Part shown: positions 7,633 through 17,916 of the stretch, piece by piece
Layout: each line of letters starts with the position of its first letter
How positions within the stretch are numbered: the stretch's first letter is position 1
Origin: Streptacidiphilus jiangxiensis
GTDB lineage: Bacteria; Actinomycetota; Actinomycetes; Streptomycetales; Streptomycetaceae
DNA length: 64,000 nucleotides
NCBI RefSeq assembly: GCF_900109465.1
Contig: NZ_FOAZ01000007.1
Span: forward strand, 100,840 to 164,839
Reading direction: 5' to 3'
Program-made: the position numbers and the translations under genes
The notes under the pieces: generated by a model
Seen by the model: the letters and a program-made list of their open reading frames with translations, nothing else
The model's database searches: none
Told to the model about the DNA's origin: nothing

Positions 7633-10494
7633 ATGACCACGCCGCACACGCCGGACACGGAGCCCGCGCAGCAACCCCGGCCGGGCGGGCTGACCGGGCG
7701 GGCGGCCGATCTGCGGCGCGTCGACGCGTTCCTGGCGGGCCTCGCCACCGTGGGGAGCGCGCTGGTGGTCTGCGGCGAGGTGGGGGTGGGCAAGACCGCG
7801 CTGCTCACGGCCGCCACCGACCGGGCCGAGCGCGCCGGGGTGCGGACGCTCAGCGCCACCGGCACCCAGTTCCAGGCGCAGACGGGCTTCGGCGCGCTGC
7901 AGCAGTTGCTCCTCCCCGTGCACGCGGAGCTCGCGGCGCTCGCCCCTGACCACCGCGACGTCCTCACGGTCGTGCTCGGCGCGGGCAGTGGCCCGGTCCC
8001 TGAGGCGGGCGGCGGGCCCGCCCCCGACGCGGAGGCGGTGGCCCGGGCAGCCGTCGCGTTGCTGGGCCGACTCACGCGGGAGCGGCCTGTGCTGCTGGTA
8101 CTGGACGACCTGCCGTGGATCGACCCCAGCAGCGCGATGGTCCTCGGGCAGGTCGCGCGCCGCCTGCTCGGGACCAGGGCGGGGCTGCTCGCCGCCGAAC
8201 GCACCGACGCGGAGAGCTACTTCGACCGCACCGGCTGCGCCGTCCACGTGCTGGAGCCGCTCGACGACGCGGCCGCCGACCACCTGCTGGCCGAGCGCTT
8301 CCCGGCGCTCGCGCAGCGCGTCCGTCGCCGACTGCGCGCCGCGGCCCAGGGCAACCCGCTCGCGCTGCTCGAACTCCCCGTCGCGCTCGCCGGCACACCC
8401 GGCGCGGCGGCCGGGCGGGCGACACCCGTGTCCCTCCCACTGACCAGGCGGCTGCAGGACGCCTTCGCGGCGCGCGTCACCGCCCTTCCCGCGCCCACCC
8501 GCTACCTGCTGCTGCTCGCCGCCCTCGAAGGCACCGGCGACCTGCGCGTGCTCGCAGCCGCGGTGGCGGGCCGGTGCAGCGTCAAACATCTCGGGCCGGC
8601 CGAGCGCGCCCAGTTGATCCGGGTCGACGACCACGCCGGACGCCTGCACTTCCGGCATCCGCTGACCCGACTCGCCGTCGTCGAGCTGTCCACCAGCGAC
8701 CAGCGCCGCAGCGCCCACCGCGCCCTCGCCCGGCCGCTCGCCGACCGGCCCGATCAGTGCGCCTGGCACCTCGGGCAGGCCACGGTCGCCCCGGACGAGC
8801 AGGTCGCCGGGAAGTTGGAGCATGCCGCGGACAGCATGAGCCGCCGAGGGGACGGCGCCGGCGCCATCGCCGCGCTGTTGCGGGCCGCCGACCTCAGCCC
8901 CCAACCCGCCCACCGCGCCCGCCGCCTCGCGCGGGCGGCCTACCTGGGCGTCCACCTCACCGGAGACCTGCAGGAGGTGCCGCGACTACTGGACGACGCC
9001 CGACGCTCCGAGGGCCCGGACGGCCCGGACGGCCCGGACGGCCCGGACGCGCCCGGCGACGGGCCCCTTCTCGCGGCGGTCGCGGGCTCCGCCTACCTGC
9101 TCAACGGCTCCGGTGACATCGACACCGCGCACCGCCTGCTCGGCGAAGCCGTCGCCGCCCGCCCGCGCCCCTACGACCCGCAGGACCGGACGCTCGCGGA
9201 GGCCCTGCACACGCTGATGCTGGTCTGCTTCTTCGGCGGCCGCCCGCAGCTGTGGCAGCCGGTCGACGCCGCTCTCGAAGGCTTCGCCGGCGACGCGGGG
9301 ATGCTCACCGTCACCCGGGGCACCCTCGCCGACCCGGTCCGCTGCACACCTGGCCAACTCGACGCGCTGGACCGGGCCGTGGCGCAACTCGCGCACGAGT
9401 CCGACCCGGCCCGCATCGTCCGGACCGGCACCGCCGCCGCCTACGTCGACCGACTCGACCACTGCCGCGACGCGCTGCTCCGCGTCGCCGAGGCCCGGCA
9501 CAAGGGCGAGTCCGCGGCAGCCATCAACGCCCTCTTCCTGCTGGGCAACCGGGCCCTGCACACCGGCGACTGGGAGGAACTGGGCCAGGTGGCCCGGGAC
9601 GGGCTGACGCTCTGCGAGGACCACGGCTACCCCATGCTGGCCTGGGTCGGACGCTTCCTGCTGGCCGTCCGCGCCGCCAACCAGGGCGAACTCACCTCGG
9701 TGCGGGCGTTGACCGACGAGATGGAGCGCTGGGCCGGGCCGAGACGGGCATGGACGGTGCGGCGCTACGCCGCCCACGCCCGCACCCTGGCCGCGCTCGG
9801 GCAGGGCGACTTCGACGAGGCCTACCGTCAGGGCTGCCTGATCGCCCCGGCGGGAACGCTGCCACCGTTCGAGCCGCACGCGCTGTGGGTGGCGCTGGAC
9901 CTGGTCGAGTCCGCGGTCCGCAGCGGACGCGGGACGCAGGCCCGCGCCCACGTCCGGGTCCTGCGGCAGGCGGGCGTCGCGGCCGTCTCGCCCGCCCTGC
10001 GGATGCGGGTCCTGGCCGCCGAGGCGCTCACCGGCGAAGGGGAGACGGCCGAACGCCGGTACGAGCAGGCCCTGGCCGTGCCCGAGGCCGAGGGTCGGCC
10101 CTTCGAGCTCGCCCGGATCCACCTCTGCTACGGCGAACACCTGCGCCGCACCAAGGCCGCCGTCCGCGCCCGGCACCACCTGGCCACCGCCGCCGACGGG
10201 TTCCGCCGCCTCGGCGCGCACCCCTGGGTGGCCCGCGCCGAACAGGAGCTGCGCGCCACCGGCGCCCACCGCTCCGACCCGGCGTCCGTGCCGACGACAG
10301 CGCTGACCCCGCAGCAACGGGAGATCGCGCACCTCGCGGCGGCCGGGCTGACCAACAAGGAGATCGGCGAGCGGCTCTTCCTCTCCCCGCGCACCGTCTC
10401 CACCCACCTGTACCAGCTCTTTCCCAAGCTGGGCATCTCCTCCAGGGCCGCCCTGCGCGACGCCCTGGACCGGATTCCCGGACCGAAGACCTGA
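7633..10494 (+). CDS. LAL (large LuxR-type ATPase) regulator A
   Basis: 953 aa, the usual length for the LAL family. An N-terminal AAA-type ATPase has Walker A GEVGVGKT (48-55) and Walker [13 protein letters not shown] (153-164). A long TPR-like helical middle follows, and the C-terminus is a LuxR HTH ([20 protein letters not shown]... to the end). LAL proteins are ATP- and ligand-responsive activators. Its HTH is nearly identical to that of regulator B ([11 protein letters not shown] in both), which suggests overlapping operator specificity and fits the shared palindromes. A 9-bp DNA repeat around 9013-9048 encodes four GPD units in the middle region. Confidence 0.92.
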   Translation: MTTPHTPDTEPAQQPRPGGLTGRAADLRRVDAFLAGLATVGSALVVCGEVGVGKTALLTAATDRAERAGVRTLSATGTQFQAQTGFGALQQLLLPVHAELAALAPDHRDVLTVVLGAGSGPVPEAGGGPAPDAEAVARAAVALLGRLTRERPVLLVLDDLPWIDPSSAMVLGQVARRLLGTRAGLLAAERTDAESYFDRTGCAVHVLEPLDDAAADHLLAERFPALAQRVRRRLRAAAQGNPLALLELPVALAGTPGAAAGRATPVSLPLTRRLQDAFAARVTALPAPTRYLLLLAALEGTGDLRVLAAAVAGRCSVKHLGPAERAQLIRVDDHAGRLHFRHPLTRLAVVELSTSDQRRSAHRALARPLADRPDQCAWHLGQATVAPDEQVAGKLEHAADSMSRRGDGAGAIAALLRAADLSPQPAHRARRLARAAYLGVHLTGDLQEVPRLLDDARRSEGPDGPDGPDGPDAPGDGPLLAAVAGSAYLLNGSGDIDTAHRLLGEAVAARPRPYDPQDRTLAEALHTLMLVCFFGGRPQLWQPVDAALEGFAGDAGMLTVTRGTLADPVRCTPGQLDALDRAVAQLAHESDPARIVRTGTAAAYVDRLDHCRDALLRVAEARHKGESAAAINALFLLGNRALHTGDWEELGQVARDGLTLCEDHGYPMLAWVGRFLLAVRAANQGELTSVRALTDEMERWAGPRRAWTVRRYAAHARTLAALGQGDFDEAYRQGCLIAPAGTLPPFEPHALWVALDLVESAVRSGRGTQARAHVRVLRQAGVAAVSPALRMRVLAAEALTGEGETAERRYEQALAVPEAEGRPFELARIHLCYGEHLRRTKAAVRARHHLATAADGFRRLGAHPWVARAEQELRATGAHRSDPASVPTTALTPQQREIAHLAAAGLTNKEIGERLFLSPRTVSTHLYQLFPKLGISSRAALRDALDRIPGPKT
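9013..9048. repeat. Tandem 9-bp repeat (GGCCCGGAC x4)
   Basis: Four exact copies of GGCCCGGAC inside LAL regulator A encode Gly-Pro-Asp repeats. The unit is a multiple of three, so slippage would change linker length without shifting the frame. Confidence 0.85.
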
Positions 10495-10557
10495 TCAACC
10501 ACGCCACCGGCGTTCTATCGTGGCCTGCGGGCCCAGCGATCGGACGCGGGAGGGGTA

Positions 10558-13491
10558 GTGACGTCAGCGCGACCGGGACTGATCGCCAGGGACGGCATGC
10601 TGGATGCCGTCGGCGCTCTCCTCGACCGGCTGCGCGCCGAGCCGACCGGGGCCGCGACCGGCCCGGAGACCGGCGCGGTGGAGCGCACGCTGCTGGTGCT
10701 CGGAGAGCCCGGCCTCGGCAAGACCTCCGTGCTGGAGGCGGCCGCCACCCTCGCCACGGAGCAGGGCGGACAGGTGCGTTGGGTCGTCGGTCGGCAGGCG
10801 GAGGCGGGCCTGGCCTACAGCGGCCTGCACGCGCTGCTGGACCCCTGGCAGCCCGGCCCGGCCGGCGCCGACGAGGACGACGCGTCCCTGCTGCACGCGG
10901 CGCTGCGCGGCGGAGCGGGGGAGGGTGCAGGCCAGGCGACGGGTGGCGGTGTGCCGGCGCCGGCGGGCGCGCTGGTCCGGCTGCTGTCCCGGTGGGCCCA
11001 GGAGGGGCCGCTGCTCGTGGTCGTGGACGACCTCCAGTGGCTGGACCGCTCCACGCAGGACCTGCTGACCCTGTGCGCGCGGCGGCTGGCGGGCGAGCCG
11101 ATCGGCTTCGTGGTCGCCTCGCGCCCGGCAGGCCTTGCCGACGCCTGGGTGAGGCAGAGCACCGTGCACCGGCTGGACCCCTTGGACGAGATCCACTCCG
11201 CCCGGCTGCTGGACTCGCTGCCGCGCGCGCCGGAGGGACGGGTCCGACGACAGGTGCTGCGGCTGGCGGGCGGCAACCCCCTGGCCCTGATCGAGCTCGC
11301 CCGCACCAGCACCGGGAAGTCCTTCGCCCAGGACCCGGCCGGGTCCGACCTCCCGCTCGGTGCACGGCTGGAACGCCTCTACGCGGCGGACCTGGACGCC
11401 TTGCCGGGCCACGTCCGGGCGCCGCTGCTGCTCGCCGCGGTCGCGGACCCGCCGGACCTGGCCGCGCTCGGCGAGCTGTTCGACAAGGCGGTCCTGGAAT
11501 GCGGCCAGGACGCGCCGACACTGCACCCGGCACGAACCCACGACGCGGCAAGAACCAGGGGCGAGGAAACCCCGGCCGCGGCAGACCCCCGGGACGTCGT
11601 CGGTCCGCGGGCCGAGACGGTCCGGCCCGCCGACGCCGTGTGGTCCGTCGCCGAGCGCGCGGGCCTGCTGGTGCTGCGCGCGGGGCAGCTCCGATTCCGG
11701 CACCCCCTGATCCGCTCCGCCGTACTGTCCGCGGCGACCTTCGAGCAACGGGCACGGGCCCACCTGCTCCTGGCCGCCAACCCCGACCTGGACGAGGACC
11801 GCCGTGCCTGGCATCGCGCCGCCGCCACGGTCACCGCCGACGAGTCGGTCGCCGCGGCGCTGGAGGCGACGGCCGACCGTGCCCGCCGCCGCGGCGGCCA
11901 CCCGGCCGCCGCCACCACCATGGAGCGCGCCGCCCAACTCAGCCCGCGCACCGAGGACCGGGTGCGCCGACTCGGCGCGGCAGCGGAGTTCGCCATGCTC
12001 GCCGGGCAACCGCTCTGGGTCGCCGAGCTGACCGCCGAGGTGGCCGCGCTCGCCGACACCCCCGAGGCACGCGCCCACGCCGACCTGCACGCCGGCTGGG
12101 CCCTGGCCCTGACCAGCCGTCACGCCGAGGCGATGGACCACCTGCTGGCCGCCTCCGACGCCTATGCCCGAACGCGTCCCGCACTGGCCGTGCCGCCGCT
12201 CGGCACCGCCACGATGGTGGCGTTCATCAGCGGGGAGCCGCGCTTCCGTGCCGCCGTCCTGGACCGCTACCGGGCGCTGCCCCCGCAGGAACCCGACTAC
12301 GCCTCCACCTGGATCCTGGCGGGTTGCGACCCCTTCGGCGCCCGCCGCGAAGCGCTGCGCCACCTGCGCGAGGCCGCCGCCCGTTCCGAACTGCCGCTGG
12401 GTGCCTGGTCGATGCTGGGTGCCGCGGCCTGGGCGCTGGACGAGACCGACCTGGCCGTCCAGTACTACGGCAGCCTGCTGGAGCGGTACCGGCAGTCGGC
12501 CACCTCCGGCGCCAACGCCACCGTCTCCTCCGCCCACGCCCTGGCCCTGTTCGAGTCGGGCCGCTGGGCCGCCGCGCTGGCGGGCGTCAGCGAGGCGGAG
12601 CAGGCGGCGGCCGCCGGGGGACTGGAGATCGCGACCCTCAGCACCCAGATACTGGCCGCCGTCCTGGCCGCCGTCCGCGGCGACGCCGACCGCGCCCGGC
12701 GGGTCCTCGCCGAGGCCACCCGCGACGTCGACCTGCGCGGCACCCGCAACCTGGACGCCCGGGTCCGCCAGGCCCACGCGCTGGCCGCGCTCGCCGGCGG
12801 CGACCACCAGGCAGCCTGGTTCCACCTCAGCCGGCTCTTCCACCCCGACAGCAGCCCGGTGCACTTCCACACCTCGCTGCTCGGCCTCGGTGATCTCGCC
12901 GCCGCCGCCGTTCGTGTCGACGGCACGGCGCGGGCACGCGAGATCCTGCACGCCGTGCACGCCGTGCACGCCGAGCTGCCGAGCGAGGTCTCGCCGCGGC
13001 TGCGGCTGATCCTGTGCCGGGCCCGGGGGCTGCTGGCGGCGGACGAGGCCACGGCGGAGGAGCAACTGCGCGAGGCCGCGTTCACTCCCGCAGGGGACCA
13101 GTGGCCCTTCGAGCGGGCGCGGGCGCTGGCCGACCTGGGGGAGTGGTTGCGGCGCCGCCAGCGGCCGGCCGACGCGCGGCTGCCGCTGGGCGAGGCGCGC
13201 GAGCTCTTCCAGGGTCTGGGCGCCATCCCGTGGGCCGCCCGCACCGCAGCCGAGCTGCGGGCGGCAGGGGTCGACACGGCCCCGGCGCGCAGCACCGACC
13301 TCACCATGGAACTGACACCGCAGCAGCTCGCCATCGTGCGGTTGGCGGCGCAGGGACTGTCCAACAAGGAGATCGGCGAGCGGCTCTTCCTCTCCTCCCG
13401 CACCGTCGGCTTCCACCTGAGCCGGGCCTTCCCCAAGCTCGGTGTCACCTCACGTTTCCAGCTGCGGGACGTCGTCGCGCAGGTCGGCTGA
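10558..13491 (+). CDS. LAL (large LuxR-type ATPase) regulator B
   Basis: 977 aa, GTG start with GGGAGGGG just upstream. Same architecture as regulator A: Walker A GEPGLGKT (49-56), Walker [13 protein letters not shown] (152-163), helical repeat middle and LuxR HTH at the end ([20 protein letters not shown]). It begins 63 bp after regulator A in the same direction. No copy of the CGTCA-N2-TGACG palindrome was seen in that gap, so it may be read from the regulator A promoter. The alpha/beta hydrolase 100 bp downstream is preceded by the palindrome and is a probable target. Confidence 0.92.
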   Translation: MTSARPGLIARDGMLDAVGALLDRLRAEPTGAATGPETGAVERTLLVLGEPGLGKTSVLEAAATLATEQGGQVRWVVGRQAEAGLAYSGLHALLDPWQPGPAGADEDDASLLHAALRGGAGEGAGQATGGGVPAPAGALVRLLSRWAQEGPLLVVVDDLQWLDRSTQDLLTLCARRLAGEPIGFVVASRPAGLADAWVRQSTVHRLDPLDEIHSARLLDSLPRAPEGRVRRQVLRLAGGNPLALIELARTSTGKSFAQDPAGSDLPLGARLERLYAADLDALPGHVRAPLLLAAVADPPDLAALGELFDKAVLECGQDAPTLHPARTHDAARTRGEETPAAADPRDVVGPRAETVRPADAVWSVAERAGLLVLRAGQLRFRHPLIRSAVLSAATFEQRARAHLLLAANPDLDEDRRAWHRAAATVTADESVAAALEATADRARRRGGHPAAATTMERAAQLSPRTEDRVRRLGAAAEFAMLAGQPLWVAELTAEVAALADTPEARAHADLHAGWALALTSRHAEAMDHLLAASDAYARTRPALAVPPLGTATMVAFISGEPRFRAAVLDRYRALPPQEPDYASTWILAGCDPFGARREALRHLREAAARSELPLGAWSMLGAAAWALDETDLAVQYYGSLLERYRQSATSGANATVSSAHALALFESGRWAAALAGVSEAEQAAAAGGLEIATLSTQILAAVLAAVRGDADRARRVLAEATRDVDLRGTRNLDARVRQAHALAALAGGDHQAAWFHLSRLFHPDSSPVHFHTSLLGLGDLAAAAVRVDGTARAREILHAVHAVHAELPSEVSPRLRLILCRARGLLAADEATAEEQLREAAFTPAGDQWPFERARALADLGEWLRRRQRPADARLPLGEARELFQGLGAIPWAARTAAELRAAGVDTAPARSTDLTMELTPQQLAIVRLAAQGLSNKEIGERLFLSSRTVGFHLSRAFPKLGVTSRFQLRDVVAQVG

Positions 13492-13511
13492 GGCAACCGC
13501 AGGCCGATGTA

Positions 13512-13554
13512 CGTCATTTGACGGAATCAGCATGCACCGCGCGGCTCCTAGCGT
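13512..13554 (+). promoter_or_regulatory. LAL-type operator and promoter of the cytoplasmic hydrolase
   Basis: Perfect palindrome CGTCATTTGACG (13512-13523), then 25 bases, then TAGCGT (13549-13554) as -10. It matches the site in front of the paralogous hydrolase at 7440 in palindrome, trailing GAA, spacing and CTCCTAG/TTCCTAG context. Confidence 0.7.
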
Positions 13555-13594
13555 GGCCCTCGTGACCGAAGGTCCGACGCATCCAGGAGCGATG

Positions 13595-14287
13595 ATGAGC
13601 GAGAACACGCAGGTCAAGAATGTCGTGCTGGTCCACGGCGGCTTCGTCGACGGCTCCGGCTGGCAGGCGGTGCACGCACGGCTCACCGCCCAGGGCCACC
13701 GCGTGGCCGTGGTGCAGAACCCCACCCTCTCCCTCGACGGGGACGTGGCCGCGACCCACCAGGTGCTGGACGAGCTCGACGGCCCCGCCGTGCTGGTCGG
13801 CCACTCCTACGGCGGCGTCGTCGTCACCGAGGCCGGCAACCACCCCAAGGTGGCCGCCGTCGTCTACATCGCCGCCTTCGCCCCGGACAAGGGCGAGTCG
13901 GTCGCCACCCTGATCGCCGACCCTCCGCCCGGGGCGCCGGTCCCGCCGATCCTGCCGCCCCGTGACGGCTTCCTCTTCCTCGACCGGGAGAAGTTCGCCG
14001 CCTCCTTCGCCGCCGACGTCCCGGCGGAGCTGGCCGCTTTCATGGCCGACTCGCAGGTCCCGTGGGGCGTCGAGGCGCTGGCCGGAGCCGCGTCCAGCCC
14101 GGCCTGGCGGACCAAGCCGTCGTGGTACCTGGTGGCCGCCGACGACCGGATGATCCCGCCGCCCGCGCAGCGCGCGATGGCCGAGCGGGCCGGGGCCACC
14201 ACGGTCGAGGTGCCGGGCAGCCACTGCGTGTACGTGTCCCGGCCCGACGCGGTGGCCGACCTCATCCGGCAGGCGAGCGGCAGCTGA
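13595..14287 (+). CDS. Cytoplasmic alpha/beta hydrolase, paralogue of the exported one
   Basis: 230 aa. LVHGGFVDGSGW oxyanion loop (12-23), nucleophile elbow GHSYGG with Ser71, acid region SWYLVAADDRMIPP and catalytic His in GSHCVYV. There is no signal peptide, in contrast to the homologue at 6592-7440. Of two adjacent ATGs I prefer 13595, five bases after AGGAG; 13592 would leave two. The gene follows LAL regulator B and has its own palindromic operator. Together the pair suggests one regulated hydrolytic function in two compartments, which is inference; the substrate is unknown. Confidence 0.9.
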   Translation: MSENTQVKNVVLVHGGFVDGSGWQAVHARLTAQGHRVAVVQNPTLSLDGDVAATHQVLDELDGPAVLVGHSYGGVVVTEAGNHPKVAAVVYIAAFAPDKGESVATLIADPPPGAPVPPILPPRDGFLFLDREKFAASFAADVPAELAAFMADSQVPWGVEALAGAASSPAWRTKPSWYLVAADDRMIPPPAQRAMAERAGATTVEVPGSHCVYVSRPDAVADLIRQASGS

Positions 14288-14330
14288 CCGCAGGGCCGCA
14301 CGTCCCGGCCGGGAGATGACGGTCGGCGGG

Positions 14331-15662
14331 TCAGCGCGGCTCGTCCGGCAGCCAGGTGCCGTGGAAGCCGGCCGGGACGCGCTGCGGGAGCGGGACCGTG
14401 GCCACGCGGGTCAGGTCGGAGGCGTCGAGGACGGTGAACGCGGAGCCGCGGCCCGCGCGGTCGGACACGATGGTCAGCAACCAGCCGTCGTCCTCGGCTC
14501 CCGCGCCCGCGGCGGGAACGAAGACGGCCTCCCCGGGGGCCTGTCCGGGCCCCGCGTCGTAGCCGTTGCTCGCGCCGGTGCGCAGGTCGTACTTGACGAG
14601 CCCGTCCCCGGCGACGGCGTACCGGTAGCGGCTGGCCCGGCCGACCAGTGTCTCGTTGAGGGTTGGGAACTCCACCGAGCGGTCGTCCAGGGGCTGTTCG
14701 TTGACCCGACCGGTGCGCGGGTCCAACGTCCACTGGTGCAGGCGGGGTTGGTCACCGGCCTGGGCGCCGGGGCCGGAGCCTGCCGCGCCCGCGCCGCCAA
14801 TCCGTTCCCAGGAGCGCAGGAAGCCCTCGCGGCCGTAGCGCACCGCGTCCAGCACGATCCGGCCGGCCGCGTCCTCGCGGGCGTTGCCGACGTGGAAGAC
14901 GTAGCCGGGCTCGACCTCGAACCAACGGACCGGTGCCGCGCCGCCCTGCGCCATGACGCCGACGCGGGCGGCGTAGCCGTCGTCCCAGCGGTAGGGCATG
15001 CCGCGGCCGAGCCGGGCGGGGTCGAAGACGACCGGGAGGTCGAGCCAGACCACGTGGCGCTCGGTGATGGCGAAGTCGTGCATCATCGTCGGGCCGCCGA
15101 CCGGGATCTCCCGGCTCTCCAGCAGCGTCCCGTCGGCGCCCGCGCGGTGGTAGGTGAGGAACGGCGGCATCGCGCCGTAGCCGAAGAAGTGCAGCTCGCC
15201 GGTGGCCGGGTCCTCCTTGGGGTGGGCGGTCATCGCGGTGGTCAGCCGGCCTGCGAAGTCGTAGGGCCCGACGGTGTCGAGCCGGTCGGTGACCTCGTGG
15301 GGCAGGCCGTTCTCGACCAGGGCGAGGATCCGCCCGCAGTGCCGGACAACGTTGGTGTTGGCGGTGACGGCCCGCAGGTCCGGCCCCTCGGGGCCGAGGA
15401 ACGGCGCTCCGTCCAGGGCCGCCGTGCGCACCCAGCGGTTGCGGTACCACAGCGCGCGTCCGCCCTGCAGCCGCACGCCGTGCAGCATCCCGTGCCCGGT
15501 GAACCAGTGGCCGGGGTCCTCGCCGGGGCGGGGGTTGGGCCCGTTGCGGAGGTAGCGGCCGTTGAGCTCGGGAGGGAGGGCGCCCTCGACGGGGAGGTCG
15601 CGGCCCTCGGTCTCGTGGGTGACGGGCGCGAGGTGGCCGGTGAGGTACAGCGGTGCGGTCAT
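14331..15662 (-). CDS. Carotenoid oxygenase (RPE65/CCD family)
   Basis: 443 aa, within the family's usual length. The signature LNGRYLRNGPNPRP (33-46) near the N-terminus is typical of carotenoid cleavage dioxygenases, which use a non-haem iron held by four histidines to split carotenoid double bonds. Candidate His ligands are in HPKEDP, MMHDFA and near the C-terminus (GFHGTW). The ATG at 15662 lies 2 bp beyond the upstream gene's stop with GGAG in front, so the two genes are cotranscribed. The operon is divergent from a PadR regulator with matching operators, so substrate-linked derepression is likely. No carotenoid biosynthesis genes are in the window. Confidence 0.92.
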   Translation of the reverse strand: MTAPLYLTGHLAPVTHETEGRDLPVEGALPPELNGRYLRNGPNPRPGEDPGHWFTGHGMLHGVRLQGGRALWYRNRWVRTAALDGAPFLGPEGPDLRAVTANTNVVRHCGRILALVENGLPHEVTDRLDTVGPYDFAGRLTTAMTAHPKEDPATGELHFFGYGAMPPFLTYHRAGADGTLLESREIPVGGPTMMHDFAITERHVVWLDLPVVFDPARLGRGMPYRWDDGYAARVGVMAQGGAAPVRWFEVEPGYVFHVGNAREDAAGRIVLDAVRYGREGFLRSWERIGGAGAAGSGPGAQAGDQPRLHQWTLDPRTGRVNEQPLDDRSVEFPTLNETLVGRASRYRYAVAGDGLVKYDLRTGASNGYDAGPGQAPGEAVFVPAAGAGAEDDGWLLTIVSDRAGRGSAFTVLDASDLTRVATVPLPQRVPAGFHGTWLPDEPR

Positions 15663-15664
15663 GG

Positions 15665-16258
15665 TCAGCGCTCCGTGGTGAGGACGGCGTCCTGCTGTCG
15701 GGCCTGGGCGGCGGCCCGGCGGCGGGACTGCTGGTAGCGGACGGTGAAGACGGCCGGTACGACGAACCCGGTGAACTGGATCAGCGTCGTGACCAGGCCC
15801 GCGTGCGGGGTGGCCAGGTCGACGGCGCCGGCGGCCAGTGCGGTGACGGTGAAACTCGCCGCCCAGACCGCGGTGATCACGTTGTTGGCCCGTCGGAACT
15901 GCGGGGTGTCCCAGAAGTGCTCGGGCACGGAGCGACGGGCGATACCCATCGTGAACGGGCGGGCGATCGCCAGCGAGCCCCAGGCGGTCACGGCCAGCCA
16001 CGCCGAGGACAGGGCGCCGACGCCGTCGCGCAGCGGCGAGTGCGGTGCCGCCGCGGCCAGGGCCGCGATCACCACGAAGAACACCGCGGCGCTCAGCTCG
16101 ATGACGTTCTCGTCGAGGCCCCGGCCGGCCCGGCGGTCGCGCTGCAGCAGGACCAGGCTGAGCAGGACGGCGGTGATCGCGCCGGTCTCCCACCCGACGG
16201 TGCCGCTGAGGGCGGCGAAGGCGATCCAGGGGAGGAAACCCCGCACCGAGCCGGTCAT
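15665..16258 (-). CDS. Multipass membrane protein paired with carotenoid oxygenase
   Basis: 197 aa with several hydrophobic segments (about residues 8-35, 55-75, 85-100, 130-150 and 160-180) separated by basic loops, so an integral membrane protein of about five to six helices. No catalytic motif was recognised. It is directly upstream of the carotenoid oxygenase (2 bp gap) and under the PadR-type operator at 16273-16296. A role in uptake, sensing or membrane handling of the apolar substrate is possible but only inferred from the neighbour. Confidence 0.85.
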   Translation of the reverse strand: MTGSVRGFLPWIAFAALSGTVGWETGAITAVLLSLVLLQRDRRAGRGLDENVIELSAAVFFVVIAALAAAAPHSPLRDGVGALSSAWLAVTAWGSLAIARPFTMGIARRSVPEHFWDTPQFRRANNVITAVWAASFTVTALAAGAVDLATPHAGLVTTLIQFTGFVVPAVFTVRYQQSRRRAAAQARQQDAVLTTER

Positions 16259-16272
16259 GGTGACTCCTTCAT

Positions 16273-16296
16273 CGACATGTCAGTGCTGACATGTCG
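16273..16296. promoter_or_regulatory. PadR operator 1, perfect 24-bp palindrome
   Basis: CGACATGTCAG-TG-CTGACATGTCG has 11-base arms and contains the classical PadR core ATGT-N8-ACAT. It sits 15 bp upstream of the membrane protein start, where a repressor would block the minus-strand operon. Confidence 0.85.
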
Positions 16297-16314
16297 AAGC
16301 TAGAAGGTCATCGC

Positions 16315-16338
16315 CGACCTGTCAACACTGGAAGGTCG
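16315..16338. promoter_or_regulatory. PadR operator 2, degenerate copy at the regulator's own promoter
   Basis: A 24-bp imperfect palindrome aligning base for base with operator 1 (CGAC-TGTCA-CTG-GTCG positions kept). It overlaps the expected -35 (CTGTCA) of the promoter whose -10 is TAGGAT at 16342-16347, indicating autorepression. Confidence 0.7.
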
Positions 16339-16354
16339 GCGTAGGATGTCGCCC

Positions 16355-16912
16355 ATGAGCTTGAGACACGCTGCGCTGGGCCTGCTCGCACTCCGCGGAG
16401 AGGCGAGCGGCTACGACCTGCTGGGCATCTTCAACGAGTCGCTCGATCACGTGTGGCCTGCGACGCAGAGCCAGCTCTACACCGAGCTGGGCAAGCTCAC
16501 CGACGCCGAGCTCGTGCGGGTGGTCGCGGAGGGCGGCCGCGGCCGCAAGGCCTACGCCGTCACCGAGGCGGGCCGCAAGGAGTTCGAGCACTGGCTCCTG
16601 GAGGAACCGCCGACGACGAACCGCCGCAACGACACGCTGCTGCGGGTCTTCTTCCTCGGCCTGGTGCCGACGGAGCAGGGACGTGAGTTCCTGCTCGGGC
16701 GCGCGGCGGCCGCCGCCGAGATGCACGACCGGCTGCGGGACGTGGAGGGCTCCCTCACGGACGAGCAGGGCCCGCTGGCCGTCCACGGCCGGATCGCCCT
16801 GGAGTGGGGCCTGCGCTACAGCACGATGCAGAACGAGTGGGCCCGCTGGGCCGCGCAGCAGCTGGACGCAGCGGAGTCGTCCGACGTGCCTTCGGCACCG
16901 CCTGCGCCGTGA
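16355..16912 (+). CDS. PadR family transcriptional regulator
   Basis: 185 aa from ATG 16355 (an in-frame ATG lies at 16346). The N-terminal winged helix (LRHAALGLLALRGEASGYDL) and the Lys/Arg-rich wing (GGRGRKAYAVTEAGRKEF) are diagnostic for PadR; the C-terminal helical dimerisation domain follows. TAGGAT seven bases before 16355 is a good -10, so the mRNA is probably leaderless and the shorter start correct. It is divergent from the carotenoid oxygenase operon, and both promoters contain the same 24-bp operator. Confidence 0.93.
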   Translation: MSLRHAALGLLALRGEASGYDLLGIFNESLDHVWPATQSQLYTELGKLTDAELVRVVAEGGRGRKAYAVTEAGRKEFEHWLLEEPPTTNRRNDTLLRVFFLGLVPTEQGREFLLGRAAAAAEMHDRLRDVEGSLTDEQGPLAVHGRIALEWGLRYSTMQNEWARWAAQQLDAAESSDVPSAPPAP

Positions 16913-16944
16913 CCCACGTCGGGCGCGGACGCGACCGGTTGAAC

Positions 16945-17838
16945 TCACTGTTCGATCGACGTACTCGTGGCCAGAAGGGGCAGGTCCAGAAGACGGGAGG
17001 CGGCCTCGCAGAACGCGAAGGCCGACCAGGCGAAGGGGGCGTAGCCGAGGAACCCGGGCAGCGGCATTCGGAAGAGATGCGGGGCACCGTTCACTCCCGG
17101 CGTGTCGTAGACCCATCGCGCTGCGGTTCCGGAGTTCCACATCTCCCAGAAAAAGCCGCAGACGAGTCCTGCGAGGGACCAGATCGCAACCTCACCCCAG
17201 TGACCGCGGCGAATCTGGAGCAGCAGGCTCCGGCCTCCGGTCGCTGCGTTCAGCGGGTCGAGGACCAGGAACACGACGAACCACATCAGCATGTAGGCGT
17301 TGTGCGGCCAGACGAGGGCCGAGCCGATGCAGAGGACGCCGAGGACGCAGACGCCGACGAGGGCTGGTCCGGGCGGCCTGCGGTCTGCAACTGATTGAGG
17401 AAGGGCCGGGCGCAGGGTCCGGAGCAGGTCCCTGGTTTCCACCAGCGCCGGCAGGACCGTTGAGAAGCAAAGGGACTTTTCGATCCGGAAAAGGGTCCAG
17501 CCCGGTTGATCCGGGACGACGTAGGTCCAGTTGTGCGTGACGAGATTGAAGAACTCGTAGAGCCACCAGAACCCTGTCGACAGGACGAAGAGGGCTGCGA
17601 AGGCGACGGGGCCGCGGTCGAGGAGCGACTGCTCGTGGCGCACGTGTACGACACCGTCCACGAGAACGACGTAGCCGGTCCACAGGACGAAGAAGAGTGC
17701 GAGCAGGAACGGGCTGACAGTCCTCCAGTAGAGGGGCCACGCCACAGCGATCAAGACAAGGCCGACCGCGATCCGTACGCGTCCGGTCCTGGTGCGGGCG
17801 GTTGGTCGGATCGGGGCTTCTCCTCGGGTCAGGGACAT
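16945..17838 (-). CDS. Multipass membrane protein of unknown function
   Basis: 297 aa. Hydrophobic segments are visible near residues 22-40, 43-62, 80-100, 155-175, 180-200 and 220-240. The loops are rich in Trp and Tyr (FWWLYEFFNLVTHNWTYV, FFWEMWNSGTAARWVYD). Conserved-looking acidic residues within membrane segments suggest a transporter or membrane enzyme, but I do not recognise the family. It lies alone on the minus strand, 78 bp upstream of the GH15 gene's stop, which is transcribed the same way. Confidence 0.8.
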   Translation of the reverse strand: MSLTRGEAPIRPTARTRTGRVRIAVGLVLIAVAWPLYWRTVSPFLLALFFVLWTGYVVLVDGVVHVRHEQSLLDRGPVAFAALFVLSTGFWWLYEFFNLVTHNWTYVVPDQPGWTLFRIEKSLCFSTVLPALVETRDLLRTLRPALPQSVADRRPPGPALVGVCVLGVLCIGSALVWPHNAYMLMWFVVFLVLDPLNAATGGRSLLLQIRRGHWGEVAIWSLAGLVCGFFWEMWNSGTAARWVYDTPGVNGAPHLFRMPLPGFLGYAPFAWSAFAFCEAASRLLDLPLLATSTSIEQ

Positions 17839-17916
17839 CAGGGCACCTTCGGTTCCTCGGCACCCGGTGCGCGGCCGGGCGGCGCACTGCCGATCGGGCG
17901 CCCGCCGCCGCGGGCC

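Noticed and set aside
9252-12893. A 1213-codon plus-strand frame across both LAL genes
   Set aside because: It is Arg/Pro/Gly-rich, with the wrong codon-position bias, and spans two clear genes in another frame.
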